From JBKJUK01 sp046590705 (GTDB taxonomy: Bacteria; Acidobacteriota; Thermoanaerobaculia; Gp7-AA8), in the NCBI GenBank assembly GCA_046590705.1, contig JBKJUK010000048.1, positions 1 through 33,809 on the forward strand: a DNA stretch of 33,809 nt, in the 5' to 3' direction. Below the pieces are notes generated by a model that had not been told where the DNA came from, did no database searches, and saw nothing but the letters and a program-made list of their open reading frames with translations. The translations under genes and the position numbers were made by a program. Below, piece after piece: positions 23,169-29,183 of the stretch (positions are counted from its first letter, which is position 1; the number at the start of each line of letters is the position of its first letter).

Positions 23169-25349
23169 ATGAAGACCTACGCTGTCGCACTCGCAATCCT
23201 TCTTGCGTTCACCTCCCGTAGCGCGGTGGCGCAAACAACTACGAGATGGACGGGAGAGCTGCCGCTGACGGAGGTCGGACTCGGTGTCGCCCCGGGATAC
23301 CAGCATTCGGTTGCGTCGAATGATGAGATCCACGTCGTCTCCTTTCGGCGCGCTGCTGACATCGTGGCGGTCCGCATCGCTCGCGAAGGTGCTCTCGTCG
23401 ATCCAATGCCGTTCACGGTCAGTGAGGGCGGCCGTGAAAGTGGCAAGGTACTCTGGACGGGCAGTCGGTTCCTGTTCCTCTGGCGAACCGAGGAGAGAGA
23501 AACACGCGGCCGGTATCTCGAACGCGACGGTTCGTTATCGCCGTCGTTCCACGTCCGGCAAGGGACGCCTCACGACGACGGTTTCCTGGCGGTGACGAAT
23601 GGAACCACTCTTCTGATCACGGACCGCTTCCGCAGCGGCTCTCTCATTCAACTCGACGGCTCCCGTCCAACTGTCGCACTCGATACGTACCCCAGGCGGA
23701 TCTCCACAATCGCGACGGACGGAACTGACTATCTCGTCAGCGACGGCAGCTACCTCATGCGAGTGGACGGAAACAGCGGTGCCACAGTGATTACGGACGA
23801 ATTCCCGGCGAGGCCGGAGTCCCAGCTGACCGCGACGACTGACGGCTATCTCCTGTTCAGCTCCGATCGAAGATCCATCACAGCGACGCCCGTCAGTCGT
23901 TCCGGGCGCCTTGGTGCAGGTTCCATTCTCGTGACAAGCGACTCGCATTGGAGATTCAGCCTCGCCCCACTTCGTGATGGAACCGTACTCGTCGTCTGGA
24001 GTTCCCGCTCAGAGTTCAACCAGAACGATTCAATCATGGTGGCCAGGATCTCCGGCGCCGGCGTCATGGCCGGGCCGAACGCCGTGGCGCCGGCTGCGTA
24101 TGAGCAGCCGAGCGTGAGCGGTGGTACCTCGCCGCTCCTGGTATGGACCGACTCTGCCTCGGTCATCCGGCACGGCCGCATCGACCCCGTGTCAGCCGCG
24201 TTGCGCAGCAACTCGGTAACCTCGTTCGGAGGCGTGCCCGAACTCAACCCGGCCGTGGCCGCGACGAACGTCGGCTGGTTCGCTGTGTGGGACGACACCT
24301 CTGAACCAGACGTCGCGAACTCCAGGCGTCGGGTGATTCATGGAGTCGTGATCTCGCCGGCGCTCGGGCGCAGTCGTGAGTTTCTGGTCAGCGACGATGT
24401 CGGTCGCCTTACCTCACCTTCGATAGCAGCGGGCGACCGCGCCGTGCTGGTGACCTGGTGGAGGTCCGACCCAGCAACACGGGACGTTCTTTTCGGGCGG
24501 CGGTTCGATCCGGCAGGGCGCGCGCTCGACGCGGCGCCGTTCATCATTGCTGATGACGTGTCGTTTCGCGGCCCCGCTGCAGTAGCGTGGAACGGCCGCT
24601 ACTTTCTTGTCGCATATCCCGCAGCCACCGGACAGCCGCTCAGAGTGAATCGGATCACACCGGAAGGAATCGTCCTCGACGGCAACGGTAAAGCTGTTGC
24701 CCGATCGCTCAGAAACACTGCTGAGCAGACGCAACTCGCTATTGCATCTTCGGACGGCGTAAGTCTGCTGGTGTGGCGGGACGGACAGGAACCAGGGTGC
24801 TATATGAGTTGTCCGCCACCACCTCCTGCCCCTCGGATCGAGGGAATCCGGCTCTCGATTGAAGCGGACCCGCTTGATTCCGCTCAGGTCATCTACGGAA
24901 GCTCTCCCGCGCTCGGCCCTGCCGTCGCGGCACGCGAAGGGCAGTTCCTCGTGGCGTGGCGCACCCTCACGACGGTCGTCGGGCAACTGGTCTCGAGTCG
25001 CAGCGGAGCGGTCGGCGCTCCTGTGTCGATCCCGGCCCCTTCTCTCAGTGTTTATTCGCGCGTGGTTGTGGCCGCTCGCCCGGACGGCTTCTTTGTCACG
25101 TGGGACGAGCGGTCGCTACTGAAGGGCGCATTCCTCGATTCGACAGGCCGACCGGTAGGGCAGCTACTGATTGCTGCCGACGAGCCACAGGTCCATTCTG
25201 AAGCGAGAATGTCATTTCAACTCGCCTCCCGCGGCAATGATCTGATGGTGATCTATTCACGATTCAGCCGGGCGGCGGGTGCGTCGATGCGTGTGTTCGC
25301 CCGCGTATTCAGCACGCCTGTGGCGCGGGTTCGCGGCGGGCGCCGGTAA
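23169..25349 (+). CDS. Large secreted repeat protein (propeller-like), relative of 18991-21210
   Basis: The product has 726 residues, with signal peptide MKTYAVALAILLAFTSRSAV and cleavage near AVAQ. The body contains recurring strand motifs ending in W or WR/WD (FLFLWRTEER, VLVVWSSRSE, LLVWTDSAS, WFAVWDDTSE, VLVTWWRSD, LLVWRDGQ, FLVAWRTLT, FFVTWDERS) at roughly 50-60-residue spacing, consistent with a multi-bladed propeller-like fold. A CYMSC pair followed by a proline run (PPPPPAP) sits near residue 545, at the same relative place as CQILC in the other large protein. Both end in a basic tail, here VARVRGGRR. A GGAG site 6 nt before the ATG supports the start. Gap to the DUF11 gene is 84 bp. 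Function unknown. Confidence 0.82.
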   Translation: MKTYAVALAILLAFTSRSAVAQTTTRWTGELPLTEVGLGVAPGYQHSVASNDEIHVVSFRRAADIVAVRIAREGALVDPMPFTVSEGGRESGKVLWTGSRFLFLWRTEERETRGRYLERDGSLSPSFHVRQGTPHDDGFLAVTNGTTLLITDRFRSGSLIQLDGSRPTVALDTYPRRISTIATDGTDYLVSDGSYLMRVDGNSGATVITDEFPARPESQLTATTDGYLLFSSDRRSITATPVSRSGRLGAGSILVTSDSHWRFSLAPLRDGTVLVVWSSRSEFNQNDSIMVARISGAGVMAGPNAVAPAAYEQPSVSGGTSPLLVWTDSASVIRHGRIDPVSAALRSNSVTSFGGVPELNPAVAATNVGWFAVWDDTSEPDVANSRRRVIHGVVISPALGRSREFLVSDDVGRLTSPSIAAGDRAVLVTWWRSDPATRDVLFGRRFDPAGRALDAAPFIIADDVSFRGPAAVAWNGRYFLVAYPAATGQPLRVNRITPEGIVLDGNGKAVARSLRNTAEQTQLAIASSDGVSLLVWRDGQEPGCYMSCPPPPPAPRIEGIRLSIEADPLDSAQVIYGSSPALGPAVAAREGQFLVAWRTLTTVVGQLVSSRSGAVGAPVSIPAPSLSVYSRVVVAARPDGFFVTWDERSLLKGAFLDSTGRPVGQLLIAADEPQVHSEARMSFQLASRGNDLMVIYSRFSRAAGASMRVFARVFSTPVARVRGGRR

Positions 25350-25492
25350 ATGCGGTGAAGGCGAGCATCATGGCGTCCATCGACAGAGTCAGGTGCATTG
25401 TCGAACATCAGGTGGCGCAGTGCAGGAGGCGTATAATCGGGGTCAGACGCACACAAAACACGTTGTTATTGTCCCTGAATCTCTGATCGGTG

Positions 25493-25631
25493 TCACATCG
25501 CAGTACATGCTGCCTCACCTTCCCTGCAGCCTCGATCCCGATGCAAGTCCAGGACGCTGGCCCTCATATCGTGCCGCCGCCTCCACAAACTCGTTGCGAG
25601 CCTGAGGGCGAAACAACACATTCAGCGTCAT
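25493..25631 (-). pseudogene. Degenerate RelE/ParE-family toxin gene
   Basis: From an ATG overlapping the antitoxin stop by 4 nt (ATGA), the frame encodes MTLNVLFRPQARNEFVEAAA then RYEGQRPGL, the typical start of ParE-like toxins. It stops after 38 residues (25515). In the neighbouring frame REGEAACTAM continues the expected EVEAACxAI helix to about 25493, then stops. The rest of the toxin, including its catalytic C-terminal strands, is not found. At least one frameshift and a 3' loss are implied. It is too short for a standard ORF list. Confidence 0.7.
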
Positions 25632-25861
25632 TGTTTGATACGAGCGAACGCTGATGCCTTGACTTCATCCCAGGAGACCGAATCGTCGGGATTTGCCTCA
25701 TGGTCCAGCAGTCGCCGGTCGAGCTCGAGTTTCTGAGCGGCGGTCGGCAACATCACCGTGTTGCGTTCTGCGAGGTCGTCCCAGAGAGCCTCGACAAGTT
25801 CCAACTGCTCTTCCACACTGAGCTGTCGCGCTTGCTCGAGAAGATGCGTGTTCATGACCAA
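25628..25861 (-). CDS. Addiction-module antitoxin (RelB/ParD-like, PF09720 type), toxin partner decayed
   Basis: This is a 77-residue protein of the 'putative addiction module component' family: a helical LLEQARQLSVEEQLELVEAL, then WDDLAER, ending in LDRRLLDHEANPDDSVSWDE with VKASAFARIKQ. In the family this protein binds and neutralises a RelE/ParE toxin encoded immediately downstream. Here the downstream toxin gene overlaps by 4 nt but is broken, so the antitoxin is an orphan. The start is TTG at 25861, placed 8 nt after GGAGGT; an in-frame ATG at 25855 is possible but badly spaced from that site. It might still neutralise related toxins encoded elsewhere. Confidence 0.85.
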   Translation of the reverse strand: MVMNTHLLEQARQLSVEEQLELVEALWDDLAERNTVMLPTAAQKLELDRRLLDHEANPDDSVSWDEVKASAFARIKQ

Positions 25862-25997
25862 AAGAGTCTACCTCCGTTCGAATCGAGAGCAATAACGGGT
25901 CCGTTGTTCACCGACTTCGGTCCCAGCGCTCACACCGCGCAGCTTCACGATTCACCGCTCAGACGTCCTGCGCTACGCGTTTGGGTAAACTCGGCAT

Positions 25998-26348
25998 TCA
26001 ACAAGCCTCGATCGTCATTCGGTCAAGGAACTGCCACACACCGGTGACCTTCTTGAAATAGTACGTGGACGTCGTTCCGCAGGAGAGACTGATTACGCCA
26101 GGCTGGCGCCGCGGCATTGGCCCGCGCCAAACTCTGAAGGTAGCGGAATCGCCGTCGATGAGTATATCTTCCACGAGCCAGACATCGCTTCGAAGGTACT
26201 TCCACTCATCGTCGGTTCCGATCTCCGCGGGAGCCCTGATTTTCCCCAGAACCCGACGTTCATCAGCGGAGATTGAGGGGCTGAATGCCAGCTGTGTTTT
26301 CTTGTCAGGGTCGAGTCTCGTAAGAGCGAGCCGTGGCAGTCGATACAT
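25998..26348 (-). CDS. Hypothetical protein, possibly N-terminally truncated
   Basis: The frame gives about 116 residues from ATG 26348, or 130 from 26390. The C-terminal two thirds look like a real, well-ordered domain: WKYLRSDVWLVEDILIDGDS, then ATFRVWRGPMP, then VISLSCGTTSTYYFKKVTGV and WQFLDRMTIEAC. The pattern suggests a small secreted beta-rich protein. No signal peptide or Shine-Dalgarno is seen at any candidate start, and the N-terminal residues are irregular. The 5' end may therefore have been lost or frameshifted, in keeping with the decayed genes on both sides. No function is suggested. It stands alone. Confidence 0.5.
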   Translation of the reverse strand: MYRLPRLALTRLDPDKKTQLAFSPSISADERRVLGKIRAPAEIGTDDEWKYLRSDVWLVEDILIDGDSATFRVWRGPMPRRQPGVISLSCGTTSTYYFKKVTGVWQFLDRMTIEAC

Positions 26349-26499
26349 ACAAGAGGTTTGGACATGAGGGTGCGGATCGGGTCGGATCACAGCGTAACTC
26401 GTTCGGTACTCCGTTGCAGGTAACAGCGAGTGTCGAACGTATGTCTTTTATCTCAGATGCCGACGCGTCCCGCAGCGAGCCTTCCTCAAGCGGGAGTCG

Positions 26500-26594
26500 C
26501 GATGCCGCCCCGCCGGGGCTCAGCAGAATGGCGGTGCCGCGCAGGTCCCCAGGCCTCACGGCCCTGGCTATTTCGATGCCGGGCCTCCGGCCCT
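26500..26594. repeat. Family C repeat, single copy
   Basis: It runs CGATGCCGCCCCGCCGGGGC, then CCCAGGCCTCACGGCCCTGG, then TCGATGCCGGGCCTCCGGCC. It matches the right half of the 12070-12346 cluster in order and orientation. It fills most of the gap between the hypothetical gene at 25998-26348 and the coiled-coil gene. Confidence 0.7.
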
Positions 26595-26666
26595 AAGCGG
26601 GCGAAAGCTGTGATCGCGTCTGGGTAACGAGCCGCACGCTATCGCCGTGAGGACGTCGTACCGAGG

Positions 26667-26672
26667 TAGAAT
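26667..26672 (+). promoter_or_regulatory. Candidate -10 box of a leaderless promoter
   Basis: TAGAAT ends 7 nt before ATG 26680. The spacing equals that at galU and at the M48 protease gene. Confidence 0.45.
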
Positions 26673-26679
26673 CCTCGAG

Positions 26680-27015
26680 ATGACGGATTACGAGATGGAA
26701 CGGCTGTTCGAGGAGCTTCGGGCCATGCGGGGGGAGACCTCCGCGGCCCACGGCGAGACCCGCCGTCATTTCGAGGTTGCCGTGGAGCGCATCGAGAATA
26801 GCTTTCAATCGCTCGCCGAATCGGTCGCCAACCTCGACGAGAAGTTCGAGCGAAAGACCGAGGCTCTTGATGAGCGCATGCGCCGCGGGTTCGATGATAC
26901 GCAGGCCATGATCAAGTTTTAACACGCAGAACTTGAACGCCGTATTCGCACGCTCGAGCAGGGAGTTTCCGATCTTCACGCACGAGTCGAGCGGCTGGAA
27001 TCAACCCCACACTGA
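26680..27015 (+). pseudogene. Coiled-coil protein gene split by an in-frame TAA
   Basis: ATG 26680 opens an 80-residue charged coiled coil (MERLFEELRAMRGETSAAHG; IENSFQSLAESVANLDEKFE) ending MIKF-TAA at 26920-26922. Immediately after the TAA, in the same frame, the heptads go on: HAELERRIRTLEQGVSDLHA then RVERLESTPH and TGA at 27013-27015. Related proteins I know read MIKFSYAELDRR at this junction, so a sense codon has apparently become TAA. The full gene would encode 111 residues. The first 80 may still be made as a shortened protein. An upstream in-frame ATG at 26647 is less likely, because TAGAAT sits 7 nt before 26680. Function unknown. Confidence 0.75.
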
Positions 27016-27117
27016 TGCAGCGCTGAAGCTCTATCCTTCGGTCCTTCGTTCGGCCTCACCCGGTTGCTGGCGCAACCACCCTCTCAACCGGGAGAGGGTA
27101 AGTTCCACACGCTCGCT

Positions 27118-27123
27118 TACAAT
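27118..27123 (+). promoter_or_regulatory. Candidate -10 box of a leaderless promoter for galU
   Basis: TACAAT ends 7 nt before ATG 27131, and no Shine-Dalgarno is present. The same hexamer and spacing occur before the M48 protease gene. Confidence 0.5.
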
Positions 27124-27130
27124 TGCCTTG

Positions 27131-28024
27131 ATGAAACAGTTACGTACTTGTGTCTTTCCGGCGGCCGGCTTTGGAACTCGCTTTCTTCCTGCTTCGAAGG
27201 TGATTCCGAAGGAGATGCTTCCGCTGGTCGACAAGCCGGTCATTCAGTACGGGGTCGAGGAGGCGCTTGCTTCCGGTCTTTCTCGCATGGTGATGGTCAC
27301 TTCGCGCGGGAAGGAGTCGATCATCGATCACTTCGATCGTAATGCTGATCTGGAGCAGGCTCTGCGTGATCGCAACAAGAACGAACTTCTTGCCTGTGTA
27401 GAAGCGGTGAGCGCGATGGCCGAGGTGATTTCGGTGCGGCAGAAGGAGGCGCTGGGACTGGGCCATGCTGTGCTGATGGCGCGCGACGCGGTTGGCGACG
27501 AACCGTTCGCCGTGCTGCTTCCTGATGACGTGATCTTCGCGGATCCACCATGCCTCAGGCAGATGATGGACATCTACGAGGAGACAGGCCGGCCGGTCGT
27601 GGCGTTGATGGAAGTGCCACCGGAAGAGACTCGCCGTTACGGGGTTGTGGCCGGTGAAGCAATCGGCAACGGCCGCGTGCGCATTACGGACATGGTCGAG
27701 AAACCGGTTTCCAACGCGCCCTCGAATCTGGCCATCATCGGACGCTACATTCTTCCTCCGTCAATCTTCGAACTGCTGCAGAAAACGGAACGTGGTGCCG
27801 GCGGCGAAATTCAGCTCACCGACGCTCTCAGGGAATTGATCAAAGAAGGTGATTTTTACGGTTGCGTCTTCAAAGGTATCCGCTACGACGCGGGCGAGAA
27901 ACTCGGTTACCTGAAAGCAACCGTGGAGTTTGCACTTCGTCACCCTGAGTTCGGCCACCCTTTCCGCGAGTACCTCCACGGCCTGCTCTCGAAGGCTGGC
28001 GATCCCGACGCAAGCGGAAGATGA
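27131..28024 (+). CDS. galU: UTP--glucose-1-phosphate uridylyltransferase
   Basis: GalU makes UDP-glucose from UTP and glucose 1-phosphate for polysaccharide and cell-envelope synthesis. The 297 residues match the family length. The nucleotide loop FPAAGFGTRFLPASK (9-23) is followed by VIPKEMLPLVDKPVIQY; LLPDDVIF carries the metal-binding aspartate, and MVEKP and GGEIQLTDAL are conserved sugar-site segments. The open frame extends upstream to 26933, but that stretch crosses a CCCTCTC/GAGAGGG repeat. ATG 27131 starts the conserved MKQLRTCVFPA and has TACAAT 7 nt before it. Its stop overlaps the antitoxin ATG by 4 nt, so galU appears to head an operon with a toxin-antitoxin pair and maf. Confidence 0.95.
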   Translation: MKQLRTCVFPAAGFGTRFLPASKVIPKEMLPLVDKPVIQYGVEEALASGLSRMVMVTSRGKESIIDHFDRNADLEQALRDRNKNELLACVEAVSAMAEVISVRQKEALGLGHAVLMARDAVGDEPFAVLLPDDVIFADPPCLRQMMDIYEETGRPVVALMEVPPEETRRYGVVAGEAIGNGRVRITDMVEKPVSNAPSNLAIIGRYILPPSIFELLQKTERGAGGEIQLTDALRELIKEGDFYGCVFKGIRYDAGEKLGYLKATVEFALRHPEFGHPFREYLHGLLSKAGDPDASGR

Positions 28025-28287
28025 TGAAGGATCAAATGCTGGAAGTCAGCGAGCTGCCTGAGGAGTTGCAGCGGTTGATCGCGAGTGCGGAAGTAGCGGG
28101 CCAGCGGGCTCGCTTTCTTCGCGGAGATCGCGAAATCGCCATCCTCATCGCCAACGACGAGTATCTGGCGCTTCGAGAGACTACCGACCTGTCAGATGAT
28201 CCCGATCTCATTTCTTCGCTGGCCTCTGCTGATATCGAAGCGGCGCAGAATTCGTTGATGTTGCCGGAGGATCTGTTTGCTGAATGA
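28021..28287 (+). CDS. Probable antitoxin of a RelE-like toxin-antitoxin pair
   Basis: This 88-residue acidic protein has a small beta/helix start (MLEVSELPEELQRLIASAEV), then FLRGDREIAILIANDEYLAL, then an acidic tail (TTDLSDDPDLISSL...SLMLPEDLFAE). The RxIAILIxxxEYxxL pattern is like Phd/YefM-type antitoxins, in which the N-terminal fold binds the operator and the acidic tail wraps the toxin. It overlaps galU by 4 nt. A later ATG at 28036 has a better AAGG site (5 nt) and could be the real start. The next gene overlaps by 11 nt, the usual toxin-antitoxin layout. Family assignment is by pattern only. Confidence 0.7.
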   Translation: MMKDQMLEVSELPEELQRLIASAEVAGQRARFLRGDREIAILIANDEYLALRETTDLSDDPDLISSLASADIEAAQNSLMLPEDLFAE

Positions 28288-28540
28288 CCGCATCCGGCTG
28301 GTGGAGTCGATCGGCGGAACCTGGCATTCGTTCTCTAACGATGAACAGCAGCTGGTGCGGGCCTCACTCGCGCGGCTGGACGACGATCCCATTGCTGGCG
28401 TGCCGCTGCTGGCTCCATTCCGCGGTCTCTGGTCACTCAGAACCGCGCACCTCCGCATCATTTATCGTCTGGCGCCGGCAGCCAGACTGGTTGTCATTCT
28501 GCTGATCTCGCGCGTTGCGATTTCGGAGGGAGCTTCATGA
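28277..28540 (+). CDS. RelE/ParE-like toxin
   Basis: This 87-residue basic protein has the RelE-fold pattern: FSNDEQQLVRASLARLDDDP, then PLLAPFRGLWSLRTAHLRII and YRLAPAARLVVILLISRV. The GLWSLR...LRIIYRL strands are the core of the family, which cleaves mRNA on the ribosome or inhibits gyrase. The start appears to be TTG at 28277, 5 nt after GGAGG and inside the end of the antitoxin gene. The ATG at 28284 is in another frame. The usual C-terminal catalytic R-x-x-Y is weak (SRVAISEG), so activity is uncertain. Its TGA overlaps the maf ATG by 4 nt. Confidence 0.72.
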   Translation: MLNDRIRLVESIGGTWHSFSNDEQQLVRASLARLDDDPIAGVPLLAPFRGLWSLRTAHLRIIYRLAPAARLVVILLISRVAISEGAS

Positions 28541-29130
28541 AATTGATCCTTGCTTCAGCGTCGCCGCGTCGTAAGGAGCTGCTGGCATCGCTCAGTCTCG
28601 ACTTCGAGGTGATCACCAGCGAGGTCGAGGAACTGCTCGCCCATGGCGAGACGCCGCACGATTACGTGTCGCGTCTGGCGCAGGCCAAAGCGCGGGCGGT
28701 GGCTTCCCGCCATCAGGATCGATGGGTCGTTGCGGCGGACACGGTTGTGTACCTCGACGACACGATCCTCGAGAAACCTCGCGATGAGAAGCACGCCGCC
28801 TCGATGCTGGCACTCATCGCCGGCCGCACCCATCGCGTTTTCACCGGACTCACCTTGATGAATCTGCAGCGACCTTTCGAGCAGACCCTGGTCGAAGTCA
28901 CCGAGGTGACGATCTCGCGCCTTTCCAGACACCAGATCGACTGGTATGTACAGACTGGGGAGCCGCTCGACAAGGCTGGTTCCTACGCCGTGCAGGGGCT
29001 CGGAGCGATGTTCATCGAGTCGATTCGTGGAAATTACACGAACGTGGTCGGGTTGCCGCTTTCGACACTTGTTGCGATGATGCGCAAAGCCGGCATCGAC
29101 CCGCTCGGATCAGAAACGGATCAGGAGTAG
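28537..29130 (+). CDS. maf: Maf-family nucleoside triphosphate pyrophosphatase
   Basis: This 197-residue Maf protein hydrolyses non-canonical or modified nucleoside triphosphates (for example dTTP, UTP or methylated forms in characterised members) to monophosphates, as house-cleaning in the cytoplasm. The signature SASPRRKELL (7-16) binds phosphates, AADTVV (catalytic D68) follows, and KPRDEKHAASMLALIAGRTH, YAVQGLGAMFIESIRGNYTN and VVGLPL are conserved. GGAGGGAG lies just upstream of the ATG. The gene overlaps the toxin stop by 4 nt. The presence of maf directly after a toxin-antitoxin pair looks like insertion of the pair into a galU-maf operon. Confidence 0.94.
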   Translation: MKLILASASPRRKELLASLSLDFEVITSEVEELLAHGETPHDYVSRLAQAKARAVASRHQDRWVVAADTVVYLDDTILEKPRDEKHAASMLALIAGRTHRVFTGLTLMNLQRPFEQTLVEVTEVTISRLSRHQIDWYVQTGEPLDKAGSYAVQGLGAMFIESIRGNYTNVVGLPLSTLVAMMRKAGIDPLGSETDQE

Positions 29131-29183
29131 CTGCCAGGTTGTTTCGTAGTGGAAGGGCCGTAAGCCGCGTTGATGGAGATCGT

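Noticed and set aside
24414..24986. 190-codon minus-strand ORF inside the large secreted protein gene at 23169
   Set aside because: It is antisense to a signal-peptide-bearing, repeat-structured gene; its composition is Arg/Cys-rich and shadow-like.
28284..28505. ATG-started ORF overlapping the RelE-like toxin
   Set aside because: It is a different frame with no family pattern; the TTG 28277 frame has a well-placed GGAGG and a RelE-like core.
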